A stretch of DNA of 64,000 bases. Origin: Chitinophagales bacterium. GTDB lineage: Bacteria > Bacteroidota > Bacteroidia > Chitinophagales > UBA2359. Under the pieces are notes generated by a model that saw only the letters and a list, made by a program, of their open reading frames with translations, was not told the DNA's origin and ran no database searches. Shown one piece after another: positions 56,007 through 64,000 of this stretch. The first letter of the stretch is position 1. Each line of letters opens with the position of its first letter. The stretch lies in contig JACJXU010000003.1 of NCBI GenBank assembly GCA_020636475.1, positions 124,001-188,000 on the forward strand. The letters run 5' to 3'. The position numbers were made by a program, and so were the translations under genes.

Positions 56007-58415
56007 ATGCACTATTTAAAAACTTTGGCATTAAGTTGTCTCATTTTTTTAGCGGGAAATCAATTTGCCCACGCCCAGTTGAATATGGAAGAAATAGGAA
56101 GTTTGCAGTTTTATAACAGCAGCAACCAATATTCCGGTTTGAGCGATATTTGGGGTTATGTGGACAAAACAGGCAACGAATACGCCTTAGTGGGCTTAAT
56201 TTACGGCACGGCGGTAGTAGATGTAACTGAGCCCGCCAATCCGGTGAATCTATACCAAATTCCCGGAAATTACAGCATTTGGCGCGACCTCAAAACCTAC
56301 AACAACTATGCTTATGTGGTGGACGACCAAGCCGGGGAGGGTTTGCTTATTATTGATTTGAATAATGCACCCAATAACTTTTCGCATGTATATTGGAAAA
56401 ACTTTTCGGCGTTTGGCAGCGATTATACCCTCAGCACTTGCCACAACTTGTTTATTGACGAGCAGGGCTATGCCTACTTATTTGGGTGTAACACATTTGC
56501 CAATGGTGCTATTGTTTTAGACCTCAACCAAAATCCAACCAATCCGCCCGTAGTGGGCTACTACAACCAAGAATATATACACGATGGCTACGTGCGCAAC
56601 GACACGCTTTGGGCGGCGCAAATAAACAAAGGCACTTTGGCTTGCGTGTATATGGGCAACAAACAAAATGCACAAGTGCTGGGCGAAGTGGAAACTTCCG
56701 GCAATTTTGCCCACAACTGCTGGCTTTCCGACAATGGTAAATACGTATTTACTACCGACGAAATTCCCAGCGGATTTATTGATGCCTATGATGTAAGCGA
56801 CTTGAATGATATGAAACTCATAGACAAAGTGCAATCCTCGCCCGGACAAAATGTAATTCCGCACAATGTATTTGCCAAAGGCGATTATTTGGTAACAGCC
56901 TACTACCGCGATGGCATTACCATTCACGATGCTACCTTTCCCGACAATATTATCGAAGTTGCCCACTACGATACTTCGCCCTTGTATCAGGGCGATGGAT
57001 ACAATGGCGCGTGGGGCGTGTATCCGTATCTCCCTTCGGGAAATATTATCGCCTCAGATATCGAAGAAGGCTTGCGTATTCTAAGTCCTACTTATACCAA
57101 AGCCGCCAATGTAATTGTAGAAGTGCGCGCTGCCTTCGACAATGCGCCCGTGCAAAATGTAAATGTTAGTTTTTCTTTAAATGAAATAGAATTACAGCAA
57201 AAAAATACCGATGTGTTGGGTTTGGTAAAAACAGGTTTCTTGGAAGAAGGCGATTTTACCATTACCGTAAGCAAAGCCGGCTATACTACTGCTTCACAAA
57301 CCGTAACTTTGAGCAAGAATTTACAGAAAAAAGTAACTTTTGTAATAGATAATCCCGATGCCTTTTCGTCCAACATCCGCGTGGTGAACGAAAAATACGA
57401 AGCCATACCACAAGCGGACGTGTGGGTATATAACAATAAAAATACTTATACCGTAAAAACCAACGAAAATGGCATAGCCAATATTCATTTTGAGGCAGAG
57501 GGCGTATATACGGCTGTTTATGGTTCGTGGGGCTACCAAACCACTGCACAAGATGCCGTTTTGTTCGATAAAAATTCCGGCGAAGCAGTGTTTGTTTTGG
57601 AAGAAGGATACTATGACGATTTTATTTTTAATAATAACTGGACTATAAGTGGTGATGCCGAAAGTGGTATTTGGGAGCGAGCTGTCCCCACACCCACTTA
57701 TTACAACAATACACTGTTCAATCCCGATGAAGATATAAGCGATGACTATGGCACAGAATGTTATGTAACGGGCAATTCGGGTGAGCAAGCAGGCGCAGAC
57801 GATGTGGACAACGGGCGTACCGTGCTGCGCTCGCCGCCCATGGATATTTCCGACTATGAAGTACCCGAGCTAAGCTGTTACACTTGGTTTGCTAATGGCG
57901 GCGGGCAAGGCAGCCCGCCAAATGACTATTTGCACCTGAGCCTCACCAATCTGAGTGATACCGTTTTGCTGTACAATAGTTCCGAAGCCGCCGATGCCCA
58001 ATCGCAATGGCTGAAGCATACGTATCTTATTGAGGGTATGATTGACAAATCTGCCGGACCTTGGTACTTTATTGCCGAAGCCGCCGACCAAGACCCCGGA
58101 CATTTGGTAGATGCCGGAATAGACGGTTTTTCTTTGATAGATGTAGCAGTTATAGGCATTTCGGATATCAATGCGCCAACTTCGGTTATAAAAGCATATC
58201 CTAATCCTGTTGCGGAGCATCTGTTTATTGAAAGTGCCGAAGCCGCCGAATACTTTTTTAGCGTATATAGTGCCGAAGGAAAGTTATTGGCTTCGCAAGC
58301 ATTTGTACAAAACTTAAGTTTTGATACTCAAAATTTACCAGTCGGAATTTATTTTTATACTATTCAAGACGCAAAAACAAAAACAATGCACTACAATAGT
58401 TTCGTGAAAAAATAA
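56007..58415 (+). CDS. Choice-of-anchor B (LVIVD-repeat) surface protein with T9SS sorting domain
   Basis: About 802 residues from ATG 56007 (MHYLKTLALSCLIFLAGN), which begins a clean signal peptide; the frame is open to 55914. Residues 30-370 are LVIVD-type beta-propeller repeats (VDVTEPANPVNLYQIPG; LIIDLNNAPN; YVVDDQAGE; YDVSDLNDMKLIDKV) typical of choice-of-anchor B proteins. Two carboxypeptidase-like regulatory beta domains follow (ALVNVSFSLNE-like; PQADVWVYNNKNTYTVKT), then a beta sandwich and a T9SS type A domain (IKAYPNPVAEHLFIESA). The function is unknown. A hairpin terminator follows. Confidence 0.9.
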   Translation: MHYLKTLALSCLIFLAGNQFAHAQLNMEEIGSLQFYNSSNQYSGLSDIWGYVDKTGNEYALVGLIYGTAVVDVTEPANPVNLYQIPGNYSIWRDLKTYNNYAYVVDDQAGEGLLIIDLNNAPNNFSHVYWKNFSAFGSDYTLSTCHNLFIDEQGYAYLFGCNTFANGAIVLDLNQNPTNPPVVGYYNQEYIHDGYVRNDTLWAAQINKGTLACVYMGNKQNAQVLGEVETSGNFAHNCWLSDNGKYVFTTDEIPSGFIDAYDVSDLNDMKLIDKVQSSPGQNVIPHNVFAKGDYLVTAYYRDGITIHDATFPDNIIEVAHYDTSPLYQGDGYNGAWGVYPYLPSGNIIASDIEEGLRILSPTYTKAANVIVEVRAAFDNAPVQNVNVSFSLNEIELQQKNTDVLGLVKTGFLEEGDFTITVSKAGYTTASQTVTLSKNLQKKVTFVIDNPDAFSSNIRVVNEKYEAIPQADVWVYNNKNTYTVKTNENGIANIHFEAEGVYTAVYGSWGYQTTAQDAVLFDKNSGEAVFVLEEGYYDDFIFNNNWTISGDAESGIWERAVPTPTYYNNTLFNPDEDISDDYGTECYVTGNSGEQAGADDVDNGRTVLRSPPMDISDYEVPELSCYTWFANGGGQGSPPNDYLHLSLTNLSDTVLLYNSSEAADAQSQWLKHTYLIEGMIDKSAGPWYFIAEAADQDPGHLVDAGIDGFSLIDVAVIGISDINAPTSVIKAYPNPVAEHLFIESAEAAEYFFSVYSAEGKLLASQAFVQNLSFDTQNLPVGIYFYTIQDAKTKTMHYNSFVKK

Positions 58416-58441
58416 GATAGCTTTTGTTATAATACACCCTG

Positions 58442-58479
58442 AAGCTACATTGTGAAACTACTTTCCGGTGTAGCTTTTT
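58442..58479 (+). terminator. Hairpin terminator of the LVIVD gene
   Basis: AAGCTACA pairs with TGTAGCTT across a 19-base loop, followed by T residues. Confidence 0.6.
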
Positions 58480-58485
58480 AGTTTA

Positions 58486-58575
58486 AGTACCTACCCAAAA
58501 TAAATTAAGTAATGATTTCCATAATTTGCTAAGCAATATCAATAGTTTACAATAGATTTCTTTTGTCCCAGTACT
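58486..58575. repeat. IS630-derived MITE, shortest copy, 90 bp
   Basis: Ends AGTACCTACCCAAAA and (complement) AGTACTGGGACAAAAGAAA with TA on both sides. The sequence GTAATGATTTCCATA near the left end also occurs directly inside the left end of the full IS630 (15.68 kb), which shows direct descent from it. Confidence 0.9.
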
Positions 58576-58621
58576 TAAGTACTCAACTTACGTGATGAAT
58601 AAAAAATAGTAAATTGCAGCT

Positions 58622-59090
58622 GTGAAACAGATGAGTTCAGAAAAAGGAGTTTTGATTCTTGACGATTCTATAGAAGAGAAGCCGCATATAGATGAGAATG
58701 AAATCATTGCTTGGCATTACCATAGCAAAGGGAAATATGGATAGAAGGAGTTGAATTTTCACTTTTGTTAAGCAAGCAACTCTTCACAAACAAAGATGGT
58801 GCAGATGATATTTTGTATTTAGCCATCAGCGATACAACTCTTTTTGCCGACCAAATCACGACAATTTATCAAAGACGAAGGAACGTAGAAGTGTCACAAA
58901 TCATTGAAACAAAATGTTAGTTTGACAAAATCGCCAACGCAAACTCAGACTACCCAAACAAATCATTTTTTCGCTGCCTTGTGTGGCTATGTCAAAAAAA
59001 CTAAACATTATGTCAATGCGCTCCAATTTGCTTTTCAAACTTTACGAAAAAAGATTTTTAAACTTTTCTTATACAAAAACTATGTACATC
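58622..59090 (+). pseudogene. Degenerate IS701/IS4-type DDE transposase
   Basis: Frame fragments in order: GVLILDDSIEEKPHIDENEI with IAWHYHSKGKYG, then after a frameshift and deletion GVEFSLLLSKQLFTNKDGAD and ISDTTLFADQITTIYQRRR, then in a third frame HKSLKQNVSLTKSPTQTQTT and NHFFAALCGYVKKTKH. These are recognisable pieces of a DDE transposase; the N-terminus and about 80 internal residues are missing. It is inactive. Confidence 0.8.
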
Positions 59091-59100
59091 AAGAGGGTTT

Positions 59101-59146
59101 TTACTTTTTTAATACGCAATGATGATTCTGTTTTGGTATAATTTAA
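59101..59146 (-). repeat. End fragment of the structured repeat family
   Basis: TTTTTTAATACGCAATGA...CTGTTTTGGTATAAT matches the left end of the 1018/50777 repeat in inverse orientation. Only this end is present, so the copy is truncated. Confidence 0.6.
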
Positions 59147-59384
59147 TAAGTATTTGTTTTAAATTAAGCCGACTTGAGCTTGAGTTCTTTCCTGTTGTAG
59201 GAATTTAATATTGTAAGAGCGTAATTTTTGTAGATTTTTAGAATATGCTTGTAAAAAAGCACGCGCTTTCGCAACAGATGCTTTTGCGCCAAACAGTAGC
59301 TATTCTAAAGACAAAATACTCAGTTGCTACTTACAAATCTACGACTATTCCTTGTTTTAAGTATGCCCAAACTACAAACTAAAT
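59147..59384. other. Non-coding gap with an inverted repeat, likely mobile-element debris
   Basis: GTAGATTTTTAGAATA near 59235 and its imperfect complement (TATTCTAAAG...AAATCTAC) near 59303-59343 form an inverted pair. On the minus strand a 46-codon frame (CLAQKHLLRKRVLFYKHIL onward) is open but has no convincing start or family. Probably debris of an insertion sequence. Confidence 0.35.
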
Positions 59385-60755
59385 CTACCGCATTTTTGCC
59401 GTATAATACTGGTAAAAGTAAGGAATTGTTTCAATGCCTTTGTAGAAATTGAACAGTCCGTAATGCTCATTGGGTGAGTGAATTGCGTCGCTGTCCAGAC
59501 CAAAACCCATCAAAATCGTGTCGGTATGTAGTTCTTTTTTGAAAAGTGCTACAATAGGAATACTGCCGCCATCGTAGGTGGGAATAGGCTTTTTGCCAAA
59601 AGTAGTTTCAAATGCTTCTGCCGCCGCCTGAAAAGCAAGCGAGTCCGTAGGCGTAACAACGGCTTCGCCACCATGGTGCGCCGTCACTTTTACTTTTACC
59701 GCCGCAGGAGCAATTTTTTTAAAGTGTTCCTCAAACAATTTGCTTATGTGCGCACTATCTTGATTTGGCACCAAGCGCATCGAAATTTTAGCCTTGGCTT
59801 TCGATGGAAGCACCGTTTTAGCTCCTTCGCCTGTGTAGCCGCCCCAAATGCCGTTTACATCAAGCGTAGGGCGGATGCCTACGCGTTCTGTAGTTGTGTA
59901 GCCCTTTTCTCCCCAAGTTTCGGCAATGCCCAAATCAGTTTTGTATTTTGCCTCGTCAAAAGGTTTTTGGTTCAGGCTTTGGCGCTCTGCCGCACTCAAT
60001 TCGCGCACCGCATCATAAAAACCCGGAATGGTGATGTGCTTGTTTTCATCGTGCAGCGAAGCAATCATTTCGCACAAAATATTTATCGGATTTGCTACCG
60101 CACCGCCGTATACGCCCGAGTGTAAATCGCGATTGGGTCCCGTTACTTCCACTTCCATATAGCTAAGTCCGCGCAAACCTGCCGTAATAGAAGGAACATC
60201 GTTGGCAATCATAGACGTATCCGAAATGAGTACAATATCGCACAACAATTTTTCGCGATTATTTTTTACAAAAATGCCCAAATTATTGCTGCCTACCTCT
60301 TCTTCGCCTTCAATCATAAATTTTACATTGCAAGGAAGTGCGTTGTTTTGCATCATCGCTTCAAAAGCCTTGAGGTGCATGTACATTTGTCCTTTGTCAT
60401 CGCAAGAGCCGCGGGCATAAATTTTCTCGTTTTTTACGACTGGCTCAAAAGGCGGCGAATGCCACAAATCAAGTGGGTCGGGTGGCTGCACGTCGTAGTG
60501 ACCATACACCAACACAGTTGGCAAATTTGGTGAAATTATTTTTTCGCCATATACAATAGGATAACCCGCCGTAGGACACAATTCTACGGCATCGGCTCCG
60601 GCATCTTTCAGTTTTTGCGCCACATATTCGGCAGTTTTAAACACAGCTTCTTTGTACGCAGGGTCGGCACTTACCGAAGGAATGCGCAATAAAGCCAAAA
60701 GTTCCTCTAAAAAACGTTCTTTGTTTTGTTGAAGATAAGACTGTAATATTTCCAT
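59385..60755 (-). CDS. M20 family metallopeptidase (dipeptidase)
   Basis: 456 residues from ATG 60755 (MEILQSYLQQNKERFLEEL); the longer frame to 60890 is rejected because the -7 box TATCTTTG lies at 60796-60803, inside it. Cytoplasmic dinuclear zinc peptidase: LVYGHYDVQPPDP (His and Asp ligands), ARGSCDDKGQMYMH (bridging Asp), MIEGEEEVGSNN (catalytic Glu and ligand Glu), ISDTSM, and a lid domain at DLHSGVYGGAVANP. Substrates are presumably small peptides. Divergent from mfd. Confidence 0.94.
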   Translation of the reverse strand: MEILQSYLQQNKERFLEELLALLRIPSVSADPAYKEAVFKTAEYVAQKLKDAGADAVELCPTAGYPIVYGEKIISPNLPTVLVYGHYDVQPPDPLDLWHSPPFEPVVKNEKIYARGSCDDKGQMYMHLKAFEAMMQNNALPCNVKFMIEGEEEVGSNNLGIFVKNNREKLLCDIVLISDTSMIANDVPSITAGLRGLSYMEVEVTGPNRDLHSGVYGGAVANPINILCEMIASLHDENKHITIPGFYDAVRELSAAERQSLNQKPFDEAKYKTDLGIAETWGEKGYTTTERVGIRPTLDVNGIWGGYTGEGAKTVLPSKAKAKISMRLVPNQDSAHISKLFEEHFKKIAPAAVKVKVTAHHGGEAVVTPTDSLAFQAAAEAFETTFGKKPIPTYDGGSIPIVALFKKELHTDTILMGFGLDSDAIHSPNEHYGLFNFYKGIETIPYFYQYYTAKMR

Positions 60756-60795
60756 GAAGCAGGAAGAATTAAAATGATTAAAAATGTTATGTCCA

Positions 60796-60803
60796 CAAAG
60801 ATA
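60796..60803 (-). promoter_or_regulatory. -7 box of the M20 peptidase gene
   Basis: TATCTTTG on the minus strand, 41 bases before the chosen ATG at 60755. Confidence 0.6.
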
Positions 60804-60877
60804 GCATTTTTGCTTAAGCCTTCTTACTCTTAGTGGCACATACATATTATTTATGCTAAAAAAACAAATAAGGGCAG

Positions 60878-60885
60878 TATCTTTG
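60878..60885 (+). promoter_or_regulatory. -7 box of mfd
   Basis: TATCTTTG lies 10 bases before the mfd ATG, implying an almost leaderless transcript. Confidence 0.55.
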
Positions 60886-60895
60886 CTCATATCTT

Positions 60896-63800
60896 ATGGA
60901 TAGTAAAGAATTTTTGGCGGTTTTTCGCCGCAATCCGCGTACCCAAGCTATTGTTTCATATTTAAAAGAAAATGATAAGTCGCGGGTACATCTTGCCGGA
61001 ACCAATGCCTCGCATACTGCTATTTTGTTGGGTAGTATAGTACCACAAATACAAACTTCCGCCTTAATAATCTGTGAAGACAAAGAAACGGCGGCGTATT
61101 GCCAAAACGACTTGTCGCAGTTGCTTACGCACAAGGAAATTTTGTTTTTTCCCGATTCTTTTAAGAAAATAGGCTATTTCGATGAAATAAATAAAAACAA
61201 TGTTCTCGCCCGTACCGAAACGGTAAGCAAAATGCTTTATCGCGAGCATAATTACGAGTTTTTGGTAACATACCCCGAAGCATTATTCGAAAAAATTGTC
61301 AGTCCTGCCCGTTTAAAACAGCAGTCGCTGCATATAAAAGTAGGAGAAACCCTCGAACTCGATTTTATGGTGGATATGCTCATAGATTTGGGTTTTGCTG
61401 CCAGCGATATGGTGTACGAGCCGGGAGAATTTGCTACACGTGGCGGTATTTTCGATTTGTACTCCTTCGGCAACGATTTGCCCTATCGCATCGAACTCGA
61501 AGGAGATACCGTTTCCAGTATTCGTATTTTTAACCCTGCTACGCAAATTTCCGAACGCAAACTTAGCCAAATTACCATTGTACCCAATGTACAAACCCAG
61601 TTTCAAAGTAATGAAAAAGTGAGTTTGTTGGAAGTACTGCCCGAAAATAGTATCATTTTTATTGCCAATGCAGAAATGTTGGCAGCCAGAATAGACCAGT
61701 GTTTTGTGAAATTAAATGCAGCCCGGCAAGCCTATGCAGACAAGGAGGCTTTGGAAGAAAACCCCATTTTGCGCGAAGCCGAAGACGATGTGTGTGTAAA
61801 TGCCGAAACTTTTTTGACACAGTTGCAAAACTTTTCGCTCTGTACTTTTGGCACAAGCAGTGCGTTGCCACAAGCTAAAGTTTTTCAGTTTGATATTAAG
61901 CCGTTGCCTGTTATCAATAAAAACTTTGATATTCTCATCGAAAACTTGCGCCACAGTAGTGCCGAAAACTATCAAAACTTTATTCTTGCCGAAAATCCGC
62001 GCCAAATTCGCCGTCTCAATCAAATTTTTCACGATGTAAATGCCAAAGTGAGTTTTACCCACTTGCCCATAGAGTTGCACGAAGGTTTTATTGATGCCGA
62101 TGAAAAAATGGCAATTTACACCGACCATCAAATTTTCAATCGTTTTCATAAATATAAACTCAAAACTTCCTTTTCGGCAACAAACGCCTTGAGTTTGCGT
62201 ATGCTCAAGGACTTGCAGCCCGGCGACTACGTAGTACACATAGACCACGGCGTGGGACAATATGCAGGTTTGCAAAAATTGGAATCGGCGGGAAAACTGC
62301 GCGAAGTGGTACGCCTTACATACAAAGACGGCGATATATTATATGTGGGCATTAATTCGCTGCACAAAATTTCTAAATATGTAGGCAAAGACGGCAAGCC
62401 GCCGGTGATAAATAAATTGGGTTCTGATGCGTGGGAAAACCTAAAGCGCAAAGCCAAGAAAAAAATAAAAGAAATAGCCTTCGACCTTATTCGCTTGTAT
62501 GCCAAAAGGCGCGCTACCAAAGGAATTTCTTTTCCGCCCGACAATTATATTATGGCAGAATTGGAGGCTTCGTTTATTTACGAAGAAACGCCCGACCAGC
62601 TCAAAGCCGTAGAGGAGGTGAAACAAGATTTGGAAGCCGATTTTCCGATGGACCGATTGGTTTGCGGCGATGTGGGATTTGGCAAAACGGAAATTGCCAT
62701 TCGCGCGGCAGCAAAAGTAGTGTGCGACAGCAAGCAAGTGGCGGTGTTAGTGCCTACAACTATTTTGGCAATGCAACACTACAAAACCTTTAGCGAGCGT
62801 ATGCTGGATTTGCCTTTTCGCATCGATTTTATCAATCGGTTTAAAAGCAGTAAGGAGAAAAAAATTACTTTAGAAAAAGTAAAAAACGGCGAAGTGGATA
62901 TTCTCATTGGTACGCATGCTTTGCTGAGTAATAAAATTGCTTTTAAAGATTTGGGCTTGCTTATTATTGACGAAGAGCAAAAATTTGGCGTAGCCGCAAA
63001 AGAAAAACTAAAAAACTTTAAGGTAAATATTGATACGCTTACGCTTACGGCTACGCCCATTCCGCGAACGTTGCAATTTTCCTTGATGAGTGCGCGCGAC
63101 TTGTCTATTATCAGCACGCCACCAGCTAACCGACAATCGGTAAATACGCAATTGATGGTGTATGATGCCGAGAAAATTCGCGATGCCATTTACTACGAAA
63201 TAGACCGAGGCGGGCAAGTATTTTTTGTACACAACCGCGTGCGCGATATTGAAGAAATAGCTACGAGTTTGCGCCAACTTTGTCCCGATGTGGAAATTGG
63301 CGTAGCGCACGGGCAAATGACTAATGAAGAACTGGAAGATCACATGATAAAGTTTGAAAACCGTTACTACGATGTGCTGGTTTCCACCAATATTATAGAG
63401 TCGGGTTTGGATATTCCCAACGCCAATACCATTGTTATCAACAACGCGCACTGGTTTGGTCTCAGCGATTTGCACCAAATGCGCGGCAGGGTAGGGCGTT
63501 CTAACCAAAAAGCATTTTGCTACCTTATTACGCCGCCGCTTTATACTTTAGCCGACGATGCGCGCAAGCGTTTGCGCACTATAGAGCAATACGCGGATTT
63601 GGGCAGCGGTTTTCAGATAGCCATGCGCGATTTGGATATTCGGGGTGCCGGAAATTTGCTGGGCGCGGAACAAAGCGGCTTCATCGCCGATATTGGCTAC
63701 GAAACGTATATGAAAATTTTAGACGAATCTATCCGCGAATTGAAGGAAAATGAGTTTGAAGAAGTATTTAAAGACCATCGGCGCAGCGACACACCTTTTG

Positions 63801-64000
63801 TGCGCGATTGTTTTATAGATGCCGATGCCGAAATGCTTATTCCGGACGATTATGTAAAAAATACCGCCGAGCGATTGAGTTTATATACGCGATTAGATAA
63901 TCTTAAATCGGAAAGCGACATTCAAAAATTTGCCGATGAGTTGCGCGACCGTTTCGGACCTTTGCCCAGAAGTATCCACGAATTGTTCTATGCTGTACGT
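60896..64000 (+). CDS. mfd: Transcription-repair coupling factor, 3' end missing
   Basis: The frame starts at ATG 60896 (MDSKEFLAVFRRNPRTQ) and is open to the right edge (1035 codons visible; the family is about 1100-1150). Mfd removes RNA polymerase stalled at lesions and recruits UvrA. The UvrB-homology part covers about 1-330 (YEPGEFATRGGIFDLYS). The CarD-like RNA-polymerase-interaction domain begins near residue 440 (GDYVVHIDHGVGQYAGL). The translocase has Walker A CGDVGFGKTEIAI (about 591), the box LLIIDEEQKFGVAAKE, TATPIPRTLQFSLMSARDLS, and LSDLHQMRGRVGRSNQ. The TRCF C-terminal domain is cut by the window edge. Confidence 0.97.
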   Translation, partial: MDSKEFLAVFRRNPRTQAIVSYLKENDKSRVHLAGTNASHTAILLGSIVPQIQTSALIICEDKETAAYCQNDLSQLLTHKEILFFPDSFKKIGYFDEINKNNVLARTETVSKMLYREHNYEFLVTYPEALFEKIVSPARLKQQSLHIKVGETLELDFMVDMLIDLGFAASDMVYEPGEFATRGGIFDLYSFGNDLPYRIELEGDTVSSIRIFNPATQISERKLSQITIVPNVQTQFQSNEKVSLLEVLPENSIIFIANAEMLAARIDQCFVKLNAARQAYADKEALEENPILREAEDDVCVNAETFLTQLQNFSLCTFGTSSALPQAKVFQFDIKPLPVINKNFDILIENLRHSSAENYQNFILAENPRQIRRLNQIFHDVNAKVSFTHLPIELHEGFIDADEKMAIYTDHQIFNRFHKYKLKTSFSATNALSLRMLKDLQPGDYVVHIDHGVGQYAGLQKLESAGKLREVVRLTYKDGDILYVGINSLHKISKYVGKDGKPPVINKLGSDAWENLKRKAKKKIKEIAFDLIRLYAKRRATKGISFPPDNYIMAELEASFIYEETPDQLKAVEEVKQDLEADFPMDRLVCGDVGFGKTEIAIRAAAKVVCDSKQVAVLVPTTILAMQHYKTFSERMLDLPFRIDFINRFKSSKEKKITLEKVKNGEVDILIGTHALLSNKIAFKDLGLLIIDEEQKFGVAAKEKLKNFKVNIDTLTLTATPIPRTLQFSLMSARDLSIISTPPANRQSVNTQLMVYDAEKIRDAIYYEIDRGGQVFFVHNRVRDIEEIATSLRQLCPDVEIGVAHGQMTNEELEDHMIKFENRYYDVLVSTNIIESGLDIPNANTIVINNAHWFGLSDLHQMRGRVGRSNQKAFCYLITPPLYTLADDARKRLRTIEQYADLGSGFQIAMRDLDIRGAGNLLGAEQSGFIADIGYETYMKILDESIRELKENEFEEVFKDHRRSDTPFVRDCFIDADAEMLIPDDYVKNTAERLSLYTRLDNLKSESDIQKFADELRDRFGPLPRSIHELFYAVR

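Noticed and set aside
60756..60890. Longer N-terminus of the M20 peptidase
   Set aside because: A perfect -7 promoter box lies inside it and the family start matches the ATG at 60755.

Overview
The window looks like a chromosomal segment of a Bacteroidota bacterium, probably an environmental Saprospiria/Chitinophagia-type lineage. Supporting signs: several secreted proteins end in type IX secretion (T9SS) C-terminal sorting domains; genes rarely have Shine-Dalgarno sites; many starts are preceded by the Bacteroidota -7 box TAnnTTTG (TATCTTTG, TACCTTTG, TAATTTTG); and the families DUF5686, BatD, DUF4407, TamB and the Bacteroidota-type ParC are present. The DNA is AT-rich, with a few even more AT-rich genes (2.3-2.8 kb, 29.8-30.9 kb). 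No rRNA, tRNA or CRISPR array was seen.

Layout. 0-3.3 kb: the 3' part of a TROVE/vWA (Ro60-like) gene, then an accessory stretch with a structured intergenic repeat, two small lipoprotein genes and an XRE regulator broken by one extra base. 3.3-9.1 kb: a complete RND efflux operon. 9.1-15.3 kb: a lycopene cyclase-type protein, ParC, and a DUF4407 membrane/coiled-coil protein whose C-terminus resembles an effector-associated domain. 15.3-17.0 kb: a RAYT (Y1) transposase gene split by an IS630-family element whose precise removal restores the reading frame. 17-26.8 kb: BatD, a cytochrome c/copper-monooxygenase-like T9SS protein, a PP2C phosphatase, a DUF5686 protein and an MFS transporter. 26.8-39.2 kb: almost all genes on the minus strand, including rpsP-rimM-trmD, msrB, an ECF sigma operon with three tiny metal-ligand-rich proteins, eno, dnaB and tsaD. 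39.4-58.4 kb: mostly plus-strand genes, including tamB, a large putative outer-membrane protein, trxA and three long T9SS surface proteins; NhaC is on minus. 58.4-59.4 kb: a graveyard of mobile elements. 59.4-64 kb: an M20 dipeptidase and mfd, which runs off the end.

How parts fit together. The envelope genes (RND pump, TamB plus a beta-rich OMP candidate, T9SS cargo) form the main theme. The switch in gene strand near 39 kb lies beside an AT-rich gap upstream of dnaB with three or four same-orientation DnaA-box-like sites, so this gap is a candidate origin or DnaA-regulated region. The IS630 element at 15.7 kb has short non-autonomous relatives (MITEs) at 26.8, 27.0, 34.6 and 58.5 kb, one nested inside another and one immediately upstream of the sigma-factor operon. 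A second repeat family (about 305-340 bp, with inverted ends and two conserved hairpins) occurs at 1.0 and 50.8 kb, with an end fragment at 59.1 kb.
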